64,000 bases of DNA from Bradyrhizobium quebecense (GTDB taxonomy: Bacteria; Pseudomonadota; Alphaproteobacteria; Rhizobiales; Xanthobacteraceae): positions 6,510,001 to 6,574,000 of the forward strand of contig NZ_CP088022.1 of the NCBI RefSeq assembly GCF_013373795.3, written 5' to 3'. The notes under the pieces were generated by a model. It did no database searches. It was not told where the DNA came from and saw only the letters and a list, made by a program, of their open reading frames with translations. This document shows positions 9,075-18,239 of this stretch, piece after piece. Numbering within the stretch: the first letter of the stretch is position 1; the number at the start of each line of letters is the position of its first letter. Made by a program: the position numbers and the translations under genes.

Positions 9075-9508
9075 TGTCACAGCTCGCTGCTGCCGACATC
9101 ATCGCGCGGCTCGCGCTGCAGCCGCATCCCGAAGGCGGGCATTATCGCGAGACGTTTCGCGACCAACGCTGCGACGCCAGTGGACGCGCGCATTCGACCG
9201 CGATCTATTTCCTGCTCGCGCGCGGCGAGCGCTCGCACTGGCACCGCATCGACGCGGTCGAGATGTGGCACTACTACGCCGGCGCGCCGCTGACGCTGAA
9301 GATCGCGCAGGACGGCGAGCCGCCGCGTTCGATCACCCTGGGGCCGGATGTCGCGAACGGCGAACAGCCCCAGGCGATCGTGCCGGCGGGCGCTTGGCAG
9401 GCCGCGGAAAGCAGCGGCGACTGGACGCTGGTCGGCTGCACCGTCGCGCCGGGCTTCGAGTTCGCGAAGTTCGAACTCGCGCCGAAGGGCTGGGAGCCGG
9501 CTTCGTAA
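9074..9508 (+). CDS. Cupin family protein (DUF985)
   Basis: A 144-aa single-domain cupin of the DUF985 type. The start overlaps the gloB stop by one base, indicating translational coupling. Visible family motifs are LQPHPEGGHYRETFR at the N-terminus, STAIYFLL, SHWHRIDAVEMWHYYAG (the metal-pocket His residues) and WTLVGCTVAPGFEFAKFEL at the C-terminus. Members resemble sugar epimerase-like cupins but have no agreed enzymatic function. Coupling to gloB hints at a role in detoxification of small metabolites (inference only). Confidence 0.88.
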   Translation: MSQLAAADIIARLALQPHPEGGHYRETFRDQRCDASGRAHSTAIYFLLARGERSHWHRIDAVEMWHYYAGAPLTLKIAQDGEPPRSITLGPDVANGEQPQAIVPAGAWQAAESSGDWTLVGCTVAPGFEFAKFELAPKGWEPAS

Positions 9509-9520
9509 GGTTTTTACCCC

Positions 9521-9626
9521 GTCATCCCGAGGTGCTCGCGCAGCGAGCCGCGAAGGATGAACCGGCCACAGGCGGGCCGTCGACCCTTCGAGACGGCCGG
9601 GTTGCGGCCTCCTCAGGGTGACGGTG
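9521..9626. repeat. GTCATCCCGAGG...CCTCAGGGTGACGG hairpin repeat
   Basis: A long imperfect palindrome whose outer arms are GTCATCCCGAGG and CCTCAGGGTGAC and whose inner words include CCCTTCGAGACGG. The same family recurs at 58029-58167 downstream of glnD. It lies just after the cupin stop codon. Confidence 0.75.
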
Positions 9627-9635
9627 AAACAGGCT

Positions 9636-9660
9636 CGCTCTACCCATCCTACGTTCTTTT
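9636..9660. repeat. 25-bp direct repeat, left copy
   Basis: The 25 bases starting CGCTCTACCCATCC and ending ACGTTCTTTT recur exactly at 10402-10426. The two copies bracket the orphan gene at 9665-10264. The word GGATGGGTAGAGCG (reverse strand) is also part of the dispersed repeat at 10310-10426, so the match may reflect two members of one repeat family. Confidence 0.75.
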
Positions 9661-9664
9661 GCCC

Positions 9665-10264
9665 CTAATCACGGAGCGAACGAGCCAACAGCTCAGCGAT
9701 TTTCGCCGATAGTACCTGAGCATCGCCTGAAGCCAGCCCTGCCGCCTCCGGATTGAAGTAGGGAGTCATGGAGACGTACAAGCCATCAGGAAGGGCGTGT
9801 CGATACGCCCGGTCGCCCACAATCTCATGAAGCTTGGACCAAGCACGCACATCCAATGCCCGCTTTGCTAAATAGAAATCTCGAAACGCGAGACTGCGTT
9901 GATCTTTGCGGAGCTCATCCGGATTCTCCAGGGAGTACTCGACGAGTATCGCGCCATACGTAGGGTTCAGAAGACGCGCCCAGTGGACGAACCTCCGGTA
10001 CGCAATGTTGCCCAGCCTCCGGGCTCTCGGGTCGAGACGCGCCGACGGTCCGCAAAAGGCTTCGCCTTCGGTGCGCAATTCTATTACACCACCACGAACC
10101 GCCAATTGCTCAGCCGGCCCAGCGATTCCGATCACGTTCGAGGCCGTGAACTTTCTTGCCGCTCCCTCGAGCGGCGTCTCAGCTCTTACCTTGTCAAGCG
10201 CCTGCTCCAGGTTTGCTTCACCTACGAAATAGGCCAGCTCCAAAAACGGTGCGTCCAACATCAT
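9665..10264 (-). CDS. Hypothetical protein (orphan)
   Basis: A 199-aa frame that I do not recognise. It starts MMLDAPFLELAYFVGE; AAGGA precedes the double ATG and the spacing favours the second one at 10261. The protein looks globular and soluble, with no signal peptide or membrane segment. Notable stretches are NPTYGAILVEYSLENP and LPDGLYVSMTPYFNPEA. The coding sequence looks visibly less GC-rich than its neighbours and is bounded by 25-bp direct repeats, suggesting later acquisition. No partner gene lies next to it. The overlapping plus-strand frames are much less protein-like. Confidence 0.65.
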   Translation of the reverse strand: MMLDAPFLELAYFVGEANLEQALDKVRAETPLEGAARKFTASNVIGIAGPAEQLAVRGGVIELRTEGEAFCGPSARLDPRARRLGNIAYRRFVHWARLLNPTYGAILVEYSLENPDELRKDQRSLAFRDFYLAKRALDVRAWSKLHEIVGDRAYRHALPDGLYVSMTPYFNPEAAGLASGDAQVLSAKIAELLARSLRD

Positions 10265-10309
10265 TTCCTTCTGGCGCTAGATATTGCGCTGATCTGCCTT
10301 TCTTTTGGA

Positions 10310-10426
10310 TCGAAACTCGTCGCGAGCCATCCTCGTGGGATGGGTGGAGCGGAAGCGATACCCATCGATCGTCACGCGACGAAGCATGATGGGTTTCGCT
10401 GCGCTCTACCCATCCTACGTTCTTTT
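10310..10426. repeat. GGATGGGTAGAGCG-type palindromic repeat
   Basis: An imperfect inverted repeat. The left arm holds CCATCCTCGTGGGATGGGTGGAGCGGAAGCGATACCCATC-like sequence (two nested words) and the right arm GATGGGTTTCGCTGCGCTCTACCCATCC. The final 25 bases are the right copy of the direct repeat at 9636-9660. Its right edge overlaps the 3' end of the DMT transporter gene by about 12 bp. Confidence 0.65.
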
Positions 10427-11287
10427 TCCTAGTACCATATCTTTCGCTGCGATCAGGCCGCCGCCGGCGATCAGGATCGCTGCGATGGCGATGTTGGCGC
10501 TGGGCTTGGCAAAACCCGCCAGAATCAAAAACGCGGTCGAGAGCAGCGGCGTGGCGTAGGACGCGGCGCCGAGCACGCGGATGTCGCCGCGCTTCATGCC
10601 GATGTCCCAGGCGAAGAATGCCGCGCCCACCGGACCGATGCCGAGTGCTGCAACCGCGAGCCATTGCAGCGGCGTCGCCGGCCACACCGTGGTTTCCACC
10701 AACATGTGCACCAGCGCGGCAAGCACGGCCGTGGCAAGGCAGAAGCCCGCCACCGCATCGGTCGGCACCGCCTTGAGCCGGCGCGACATCACCGAATAGG
10801 CGGCCCAGACAAAGGCCGCGACGAAGGCGGCCGCGAAGCCTGGAATCTGCTCCCTCGAGAAGCTGCCGGTGTTGCCGGCGAACAGCAGCACGGTGCCCAC
10901 AAGGCCCAGCAGCGCGCCGACGACGTGATGGATCGCAAGCCGCTCGCCCGGCAGCAGAGACGAGAACAGCACGATCAGCAACGGCCAGAGATAGTTGAGC
11001 AGGCCGGCCTCGGCCGGCGGCGCGAAGCGCAGCGCCAGGAAATACAGCGCGTGATAGCCGAACAGCCCGCCGACACCGACGACCCAGGCGACCAGCGGCT
11101 GCTTCAATGCGCCGAACGCTGCGGGACGGAAGAGGAAGCTTGCGAACGCGACCACGGCGCCGATCGCAAACGTCATGGCGGCGAGCTGGAACGCCGGGAT
11201 CGCCCCGGTCGCGACCGTCATGACCGACAGCAGCGACCACATCAGGATGGCGGTCAGTCCGACAAGGGTGGCAGTTCGGGTCGTCAT
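10415..11287 (-). CDS. DMT-family exporter, YddG-like (EamA)
   Basis: A 290-aa membrane protein with about ten hydrophobic segments and two EamA repeats. The sequence resembles aromatic amino-acid exporters of the YddG type: the N-terminal LVGLTAILMWSLLSV, then FGYHALYFLALRFAPPAEAGLLNYLWPLLIVL and the second-half DIGMKRGDIRVLGAASYATPLLSTAF. The substrate cannot be fixed from sequence. The last codons overlap a dispersed repeat, so the C-terminus (DMVLGKRT) may be repeat-derived. It lies downstream of phbB on the same strand but behind a terminator. Confidence 0.85.
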   Translation of the reverse strand: MTTRTATLVGLTAILMWSLLSVMTVATGAIPAFQLAAMTFAIGAVVAFASFLFRPAAFGALKQPLVAWVVGVGGLFGYHALYFLALRFAPPAEAGLLNYLWPLLIVLFSSLLPGERLAIHHVVGALLGLVGTVLLFAGNTGSFSREQIPGFAAAFVAAFVWAAYSVMSRRLKAVPTDAVAGFCLATAVLAALVHMLVETTVWPATPLQWLAVAALGIGPVGAAFFAWDIGMKRGDIRVLGAASYATPLLSTAFLILAGFAKPSANIAIAAILIAGGGLIAAKDMVLGKRT

Positions 11288-11352
11288 CTGAACTCAATCC
11301 GTCGTGGCCGCCCCGGCCACGTCTCTGCTTCGCGCCTTGCGGTTGTAACGAC

Positions 11353-11380
11353 GAAAATGCCCGGCACAAGGCCGGGCATT
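11353..11380 (-). terminator. Intrinsic terminator after phbB
   Basis: On the minus strand AATGCCCGGC-CTTGT-GCCGGGCATT is followed by TTCG, with the T-run partly inside the stem. It lies 45-70 bp past the phbB stop. The stem is nearly identical to the terminator after phbA at 12322-12352. Confidence 0.75.
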
Positions 11381-11424
11381 ACGACGTGATTGATGGCACC
11401 TGCGACGCGACGACGCTTCTCGCG

Positions 11425-12150
11425 TCAGGCGTGATATTGGCCGCCGTTGATGGTCAGCGTCGAGCCGGTAATGAAGCCCGCCTCGTCAGCCGCGAGGAAG
11501 ACCACGGCACGCGCGATCTCCTCGGGTTCGCCGAGCCGGTTGACTGGAATCTGCGGGATCACGTTCTTCTCGAGCACGTCCTTCGGCACCGCCTGCACCA
11601 TCTCGGTGTTGATATAGCCCGGGCAGATCACGTTGACGGTGATGCCGCCCTTGGCGTTCTCCAGCGCGAGCGCCTTGGTGAAGCCGATATCGCCGGCCTT
11701 CGCCGCGGAGTAGTTGACCTGGCCGAACTGGCCCTTCTGGCCGTTGATCGAGGAGATCGAGATGACGCGGCCGAACTTGCGGGCGCGCATGCCCTCGATC
11801 ACCTGGCGCGTCATATTGAACAGCGAGCCGAGGTTGGTGTTGATCACGGCATTCCACTGCTCCAGCGTCATCTTGTGGAATGCAGTGTCCTTGGTGATAC
11901 CGGCATTGTTGACGAGCACGTCGACCGGACCGAGATCGGCCTCGACCTGCTTCACGCCGGCCGCGCAGGCGTCGAACGATGCGACGTCCCACTTGTAGAC
12001 CGGGATGCCGCTCTCCGCCTTGAACTTCTCCGCCGCGGCGTCGTTGCCGGCGTAGCTCGCCGCCACCTTGTAGCCCGCCGCCTTCATCGCCTTGCTGATT
12101 GCAGCTCCAATGCCCCGCGTTCCGCCCGTCACCAATGCAACACGTGCCAT
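11425..12150 (-). CDS. phbB: Acetoacetyl-CoA reductase
   Basis: NADPH-dependent reduction of acetoacetyl-CoA to (R)-3-hydroxybutyryl-CoA, the second step of polyhydroxybutyrate synthesis. The product is 241 aa, the usual length. It is a short-chain dehydrogenase with the nucleotide loop VTGGTRGIGAAISKAM at the N-terminus, NNAGITKD, and the catalytic Ser/Tyr/Lys in SISSINGQKGQFGQVNYSAAK. The C-terminal GYINTEMVQAVPKDV is typical of PhbB. It is transcribed in the same direction as phbA but separated from it by a terminator and a composite repeat, so each may have its own promoter. Confidence 0.97.
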   Translation of the reverse strand: MARVALVTGGTRGIGAAISKAMKAAGYKVAASYAGNDAAAEKFKAESGIPVYKWDVASFDACAAGVKQVEADLGPVDVLVNNAGITKDTAFHKMTLEQWNAVINTNLGSLFNMTRQVIEGMRARKFGRVISISSINGQKGQFGQVNYSAAKAGDIGFTKALALENAKGGITVNVICPGYINTEMVQAVPKDVLEKNVIPQIPVNRLGEPEEIARAVVFLAADEAGFITGSTLTINGGQYHA

Positions 12151-12212
12151 GTCCGTTTCCTCCTTGGCCGTCTTTTATAACCGGATCACTCCGGTCCTCG
12201 CACTCACTCGAC

Positions 12213-12313
12213 AAAGCGCGATGAGATTAGGCTCAACCGTCATCGCGCTTTAGCTCGCTCTTTTGAGCATGATCCTTTCGGAAAGCCGCTTCATACTTTT
12301 CCGGATCATGCTC
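12213..12313. repeat. Composite two-hairpin repeat, copy A
   Basis: About 100 bp made of a first hairpin (AAAGCGCGATGA ... TCATCGCGCTTT, 12213-12251) and a second of the GAGCATGATC type (12265-12313). The same two-hairpin unit, in opposite orientation, is at 47558-47657 after pcaG. It lies in the spacer between the phbB start and the phbA terminator. Confidence 0.8.
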
Positions 12314-12321
12314 TCGAAACA

Positions 12322-12352
12322 AAAATGCCCGGCACAAAGCCGGGCATCTTTT
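12322..12352 (-). terminator. Intrinsic terminator after phbA
   Basis: On the minus strand GATGCCCGGC-TTTGT-GCCGGGCATTTTTG: a 10-bp GC-rich stem followed by T5. On the plus strand the same hairpin ends in CTTTTCT, so it may work both ways. It lies about 70 bp after the phbA stop. Confidence 0.8.
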
Positions 12353-12418
12353 CTATCAGCTCGCGCCGTGGTTGACAGATGATCTTTTCATCACCTAACC
12401 GACCTCGCTGCCTCTTGT

Positions 12419-13663
<1,245 letters not shown>

Positions 13664-13835
13664 TTAATGACTATCCTGTAAACCTCATTGAGCCATGTCA
13701 ATCGCGCTGACGCGCAAATCGCGCGCCGCGACGCATTCAAAATGACGTCCTTGGCACTTTCCTGAGCAATACCTTTGCTTTGGGATTAACCGTGCAGCAC
13801 AAAACGGTAGCCGAACGGCTTTGAAAATGCTTACC

Positions 13836-13854
13836 TTTGCTGCGATGCGTTGCA
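13836..13854. promoter_or_regulatory. Possible PhaR-type site between phbA and phaR
   Basis: The 310-bp divergent spacer contains TTTGCTGCGATGCGTTGCA, with TGC and GCA half-words arranged as a loose inverted repeat, and another TTTGC near 13773. PhaR proteins of related bacteria bind TGC/GCA-rich DNA and repress their own and phasin genes. The assignment rests only on that resemblance. Confidence 0.25.
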
Positions 13855-13912
13855 TTTAGCCCAGCGGCGATGCTGCCGGGTTCCAGGTCCTTCGGTGTTG
13901 AAGTGTGAGCCC

Positions 13913-14503
13913 ATGGCAAAATCTGAACAACCGACCACGATCAAGAAATACGCGAACCGGCGGCTCTATAATACCGGTACGAGCACCTATGTGACGCTCG
14001 AGGATCTCGCGGCGATGGTGAAGGAAGGCGAGGATTTCCTCGTTTATGACGCCAAGACCGGCGATGACATCACCCGCTCCGTGCTCGCGCAGATCATCTT
14101 CGAACAGGAGAACAAGGCCGGGCAGAACCTGCTGCCGACCACCTTCCTGCGCCAGCTGATCCGGTTCTACGGCGACAGCATGCAGATGGTGGTGCCGAAA
14201 TATCTCGAGCAGTCGATCGATACGCTGACCCGGGAACAGGAGAGATTCCGCAAGCAGATCGCAGGCGCCCTGAGCGGGACGCCGTTTGCTCCCCTGGAAG
14301 AACAGGTCCGCCGCAACATGGAGCTGTTCCAGCAGACCTTCTCGATGTTCAAGCCGTTCGTGCCGCAGCGCGGCGGCACTGAAGCCGAGAAGGCGCCGGA
14401 GCCCGCGGCCGACGACGGCAACATCGACGACCTTCGCCGCCAGATGAAGGACATGCAGGAACGCCTCGAGCGCATGTCACAGCCGACGAAGAAGGACGAA
14501 TAG
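13913..14503 (+). CDS. phaR: Polyhydroxyalkanoate synthesis repressor
   Basis: A 196-aa DNA-binding regulator that senses PHB granules and controls phasin and PHB genes. The N-terminal PHB/PHA accumulation domain is unmistakable: IKKYANRRLYNTGTSTYVTLEDLA, then LAQIIFEQE. The mid-region FYGDSMQMVVPKYLEQSID and the C-terminal QMKDMQERLERM suggest a coiled coil. The ATG at 13913 starts exactly at the conserved MAKSEQPTTIKKY; the frame is open 21 codons further upstream without a plausible start. It is divergent from phbA. Confidence 0.95.
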   Translation: MAKSEQPTTIKKYANRRLYNTGTSTYVTLEDLAAMVKEGEDFLVYDAKTGDDITRSVLAQIIFEQENKAGQNLLPTTFLRQLIRFYGDSMQMVVPKYLEQSIDTLTREQERFRKQIAGALSGTPFAPLEEQVRRNMELFQQTFSMFKPFVPQRGGTEAEKAPEPAADDGNIDDLRRQMKDMQERLERMSQPTKKDE

Positions 14504-14533
14504 GTCTCGTTCTTGCGCGCTACTCACCCCATC

Positions 14534-14651
14534 GTCGTCCCGGCGAATGCCGGGACTCAACCACAAATGCTTGTTGATTGAACGAGGCGTCTGCCAGGTC
14601 GCCTCATTGAGAAGCCGCGGCGTATGGGTCCCGGCTTTCGCCGGGACGACA
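14534..14651. repeat. REP-like hairpin pair after phaR
   Basis: GTCCCGGC-GAAT-GCCGGGAC (14537-14556, followed by TCAACCAC) and GGCGTATGG plus GTCCCGGC-TTTC-GCCGGGAC (14629-14648) face each other across about 70 bp. Same family as at 4999-5121 and 54121-54260. They lie between convergent genes (phaR and the GGDEF/EAL gene) and may act as terminators. Confidence 0.85.
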
Positions 14652-14671
14652 CCGTTAATTTGGCGAACAGA

Positions 14672-16363
14672 TCAGCCCGCGGCTGGCACGGCCTTCTCCG
14701 CCGGAGCGTTCCACGGCCGGTCCGGTGAAGCGAGGCCGATCAGGCGGCCCTGGATGAAATCGCAGCCCCATTCGCGCAGCATCACGGCGGCTTCTTCGTC
14801 CTGCACCCATTCGGCGACGGTCTTGATTTCAAGGCGGCGCGCGAGATCGATCAGCGTCTGCACGAAGGCGCGGTCGTCGGCCGAACGCACGATGTTCTGC
14901 ACGAAGGCGCCGTCGATTTTGACAATATCGACGCCAAGCTTGCGCAAATTGCGGAACGAGGTGTAGCCGGCGCCGAAATCGTCGATCGCGATTCGGCTGC
15001 CGAAATTCTTCAGCCGCGTGACGAAGCCGCGGACGTCGTCGATGTCCTGGATCGCGACCGTCTCGGTGATCTCGACGATCAGCCGCTCGCCGACGCCGGG
15101 ATGCGCGCGCATCAGCGATTCGATGGTGGCCCACCAGTCCGGATCCATCGTGGTGTCCGGCGAGATGTTGAGGCTGAGCTGAACACCAGGGGCGGCGGCG
15201 AGCTCGGCGATCGCAAGCTCCAGCACGCGATGATCGACCATCCGGATCAGGCCGAGCCGCTCGGCGACCGGCACGATATCGGGCGCGAGCAGCGCCCTGC
15301 CGTCCTCCTGCTCCATGCGGACCAGGCACTCGTAGAACGAAGGCTGCCGCGAACGCGCATCGACCACCGGCTCGAAGCCGATCAGGATGCGGCGCTCGTT
15401 CAGCGCGGTGACGATCTCGTCGGTGACGCGGATGTTGACGCGGCGCTGGGCATCGCGCTCGACGTTCGGCTTCCACAGCGCGAACGATCCGGCGCGGCGG
15501 CTCTTGGCGGCGTCCAGCGTCTCCTGGGCACGATTGACCGCCTCCTCCGCAGACTTCGCGTGGCGCGGGATGGTGACGGCGCCGATCGAGACCGTTACCG
15601 ACACCGGGCCGGATCTGGTCGGCACCACCTCGTCGCGCACCGCGGCGAGGAAACGCTCGGCGGCCACGTTGGTGTCGTCGACTGTACAGTTGCGCAGGAT
15701 CAGCCCGAACTTGTTGCCGGAGAAGCGGCCGAGCATGTCGCCGCTGCGCAGCCGCGCACGAATCCGTTTCGCCACCTCGGCGATGACGGCGTCCGCGACA
15801 TCGAAGCCGAACGCATCATTGACCCGCGCCAGATGATCGATGCCGATCAGCATGAACGCGCAGGAGGTGCGGAAGCGCGCGCACTCCTCGATGGTCTCGG
15901 CGAGCGAGGCGATCAGATGGGTGCGGTTGAGCTCGTTGGTCAGCGGATCGTGCCGCGACAGCTTCACGAGCTGCTCGTCGCGGGCATGCCGTTCATTGTT
16001 GATGCGAACGACGCCTTGCACGCGCGCCGGCTTGCCGTCGGCGCCGGCAAACCAGCAGCCGGTCTCCTCGATCCAGATTAACGGCGCTGAGGTGACGGCC
16101 CGCACGCCGTATTCGATCCGGTAGGGAACCCCCTCGCCGCCCCGCACCGTTCCAGTCTGGCCGAGCGCATCTGATCGAACCGAGCGCATTGGCTCGATCA
16201 GCTTTGCGAGCTCGCCGCCGCTCGCAAGCGCAGCGACCGGAATGTCCGGGAAGACCGTCGCCACATTGTCGCTCCAGGCAATCGCGTCGGTCGCCAGGTC
16301 CCAGGCGAATGTCGCTTGGCCGAGCGAGGCGAGGATGCTGGCAGCTGGCGGGACAGGGGGCAT
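14672..16363 (-). CDS. GGDEF/EAL domain protein with degenerate GGDEF
   Basis: A 563-aa cytosolic c-di-GMP-related protein. The N-terminal 120 residues look PAS-like (FAWDLATDAIAWSDNV). A GGDEF domain (about 130-290) has the signature loop GRFSGNKFGLIL: the glycine pair and the catalytic acidic residue are replaced (SGNKF for GGDEF), so cyclase activity is unlikely. The EAL domain (about 305-550) begins ECLVR instead of EALVR but keeps the metal- and substrate-binding residues recognisable in SLNIS, EITET, DDFGAGYTSF, VKIDG, AEWV and QG. It is therefore probably a phosphodiesterase or a c-di-GMP/GTP receptor. A PilZ-containing synthase lies at 58 kb. Confidence 0.88.
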   Translation of the reverse strand: MPPVPPAASILASLGQATFAWDLATDAIAWSDNVATVFPDIPVAALASGGELAKLIEPMRSVRSDALGQTGTVRGGEGVPYRIEYGVRAVTSAPLIWIEETGCWFAGADGKPARVQGVVRINNERHARDEQLVKLSRHDPLTNELNRTHLIASLAETIEECARFRTSCAFMLIGIDHLARVNDAFGFDVADAVIAEVAKRIRARLRSGDMLGRFSGNKFGLILRNCTVDDTNVAAERFLAAVRDEVVPTRSGPVSVTVSIGAVTIPRHAKSAEEAVNRAQETLDAAKSRRAGSFALWKPNVERDAQRRVNIRVTDEIVTALNERRILIGFEPVVDARSRQPSFYECLVRMEQEDGRALLAPDIVPVAERLGLIRMVDHRVLELAIAELAAAPGVQLSLNISPDTTMDPDWWATIESLMRAHPGVGERLIVEITETVAIQDIDDVRGFVTRLKNFGSRIAIDDFGAGYTSFRNLRKLGVDIVKIDGAFVQNIVRSADDRAFVQTLIDLARRLEIKTVAEWVQDEEAAVMLREWGCDFIQGRLIGLASPDRPWNAPAEKAVPAAG

Positions 16364-16582
16364 CGACTATGTCTCGATTTGGGACGGCACCCGGTGATTC
16401 TACACATCCTCAAGATAGTGGTTCCGGTGAATCCAACGCTAGGAGAACTTGATAAATAATCTGGAAACCACGTTTTCGACTGCCGTGGAACGAACTGGGG
16501 ATGACGGGCATGACCCTTGCCATGAGGGTGTTGCAGAGGGACGCAACGTCCCAAATGATGACGCTCCAACGGGTCGCAGGCG

Positions 16583-16867
16583 ATGCGCGATATCGATCAA
16601 TCAGAGGTCCTGGACGGCGAGTTCACAGATACTGCCGGGGCGACCGGCACGGCTCTGGTGCCGCTGGCCGCGACCACCCATTGGGCGCCCAAGATCCCGC
16701 TGGCGCATGCCGATCCGTCGTTTGTGGCCCATCTGATCGCCACCGCCGCCCACGAGCCGCAGACCTGCTGGCTGCGGCGTGGGTCATTGGCTGACGCGCA
16801 GAGCGCCTACGGCCCGCATCTCGACGAACGCCGCAGCGTCGCGCGGCGCACCAGGCAAATCATCTAG
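16583..16867 (+). CDS. Conserved small hypothetical protein
   Basis: A 94-aa frame starting ATG at 16583 with GGTCGCAGG 3-11 bp upstream. The middle, ADPSFVAHLIATAAHEPQT, is followed by LRRGSLADAQSAY. I recall this pattern from short uncharacterised proteins in Bradyrhizobium, often near stress genes, but cannot name a function. There is no signal peptide or membrane segment. It is divergent from the GGDEF/EAL gene across about 220 bp and convergent with the NTF2-like gene, which ends 22 bp away. Confidence 0.6.
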   Translation: MRDIDQSEVLDGEFTDTAGATGTALVPLAATTHWAPKIPLAHADPSFVAHLIATAAHEPQTCWLRRGSLADAQSAYGPHLDERRSVARRTRQII

Positions 16868-16889
16868 AAGGTCAAACGCCGCACTGCGA

Positions 16890-17360
16890 TCAATGCGCCT
16901 TGACGGGCCGGTTGCCGTGGCTGTCCTGCGGCACGCCGCGGCGCAGCGACATGTGGGAATGGATTCCGAGCCAGCGCCCGTCGGCCTGACGCGCGAGAAT
17001 GATCGTCGCCCGTCCCGGCCGGTCGAAGCGGCTGCCGTCCGCATGGAAGCCGGTGCTCGTCCACGGCGTGATCACCGTCGCCATGCCGCCGTCGGCGCTG
17101 ATCAGCACCTGCGTATGCGCGAGATCGAAGGCGAAATCCGCGGTGCGGGGCCAGACATTGTCCCATTGCATCTCGGTCCAGCGCGCACGGCCGTGGATGA
17201 GCTCCTGATAGGTGCCGAACGAGATGATGTCCGAATGCCAGAACGGACGGGCGGCAGCATAGTCGACCGCCCTGACGCAGGCGGCGAACCGTTCGAGCCA
17301 GTCGAAGATCGATTGAGTGGTCGTTGAATCGGCGATCGGAAGGGCCGTTTCTCCGCTCAT
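16890..17360 (-). CDS. NTF2/SnoaL-like domain protein
   Basis: A 156-aa protein with the fold of the nuclear transport factor 2/SnoaL superfamily: FDWLERFAACVRAVDYAAARPFWHSDIISFGT at the start (helices packing a cone-shaped pocket), W-rich middle strands (ARWTEMQWDNVWP) and GRWLGIHSHMSL at the end. The ATG at 17360 begins at MSGETALPIADSTT; the much longer open frame upstream is antisense-type low-complexity sequence and is rejected. It starts 20 bp after the stop of the membrane-protein gene, so the two are probably one operon. No substrate can be assigned. Confidence 0.8.
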   Translation of the reverse strand: MSGETALPIADSTTTQSIFDWLERFAACVRAVDYAAARPFWHSDIISFGTYQELIHGRARWTEMQWDNVWPRTADFAFDLAHTQVLISADGGMATVITPWTSTGFHADGSRFDRPGRATIILARQADGRWLGIHSHMSLRRGVPQDSHGNRPVKAH

Positions 17361-17379
17361 GATCGTCCTCGAAAAGGGT

Positions 17380-18012
17380 CTAGCGCTGCGGCGTGTCCGA
17401 CGGTGGCTGGCCGCCGGGCTGCAAATCCGGCAAATTGACCGTGGGCTTTGGCGCGGACTGATCGAGCAGCACAGATTCCGCAACTGACGTCGCTGGCGGG
17501 ACCGGCGCGGCGGGCGCCGGTGTGACGACGGGTGCAGGCTCCGGCCGCGGCAGCACAGGCGCCACCGCGGGCGAGGGTCGTGGCGTCTCGACCGTGGCGG
17601 GCTGCGACTTGCTGACCGGCGCCGGTGCTGCGGGCGCGACCACCGCGCGGCGGCGGGTGCGCAGCGCAATTCCGGAAATGAAATCGACCAGCGCCAGCAG
17701 CGTCAGCAGGCAATAGGTCGAGTTGCCGAATTTCGGCCAGAGCACGAATTCGGCGGCCGCCGCGCCGAACACGATCAGCGACAGGAGATGGTCGGTGAGA
17801 TATTTCGCGCCGGGGCGCGCGCCCTTGATGACCTCGAGCAGCAACAACAGCACACCGGCGGCAAGCAGCATGTCACTGAGCGTGATCTGCCACTGCTCGC
17901 CCGACAGCAATGTCAGCCTGATCAGCGGGTCCGTGAACGACACGCCGGGCATCAGGAAGGCGATGATGTTGTAGACCGCGAGCGGAACGAGCAGCAGCGG
18001 AAAACCGACCAT
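17380..18012 (-). CDS. Conserved membrane protein with Pro/Ala-rich tail
   Basis: A 210-aa inner-membrane protein. Four hydrophobic segments occupy about residues 1-20, 44-62, 75-92 and 98-114. After RTRRRA, a cytoplasmic or periplasmic tail of about 90 residues is rich in Pro, Ala and Val and likely disordered. The function is not recognised. It is upstream of the NTF2-like gene in the same direction. The spacer to rpmF (18013-18239) contains half of a dispersed repeat. Confidence 0.75.
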   Translation of the reverse strand: MVGFPLLLVPLAVYNIIAFLMPGVSFTDPLIRLTLLSGEQWQITLSDMLLAAGVLLLLLEVIKGARPGAKYLTDHLLSLIVFGAAAAEFVLWPKFGNSTYCLLTLLALVDFISGIALRTRRRAVVAPAAPAPVSKSQPATVETPRPSPAVAPVLPRPEPAPVVTPAPAAPVPPATSVAESVLLDQSAPKPTVNLPDLQPGGQPPSDTPQR

Positions 18013-18176
18013 CGGGGCTTGCGCCTTATTCAGGGAGAACCAGCAATGCGGCGATGCTCATTGGCCTCGCCGCCGACGCGCCCGTCTTGGCCGCACTCGT
18101 TGGCCGAATTCAGGCGCAGCGCCGTCTTGATTGGAGGATGATTTCCGCGCAAACGCCTTTGGCGTTTGTCGCGAGG

Positions 18177-18209
18177 GAAAACCGCTACGCACTTTTCCGG
18201 ATCATGCTC
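18177..18209. repeat. GAGCATGATC-type repeat, single arm
   Basis: AAAACCGCTACGCACTTTTC followed by CGGATCATGCTC matches the right arm of the repeat at 36431-36480 and 12265-12313. A clear left arm is missing, so this is a truncated member. It lies about 30 bp past the rpmF stop. Confidence 0.6.
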
Positions 18210-18239
18210 CCGCCTGCGGCGCGAAAGCCGAAGGTCCGA

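Noticed and set aside
9899..10432. Plus-strand frame of 177 codons opposite the orphan gene
   Set aside because: Ends inside the dispersed repeat and is less protein-like than the minus-strand frame, which has a ribosome site.
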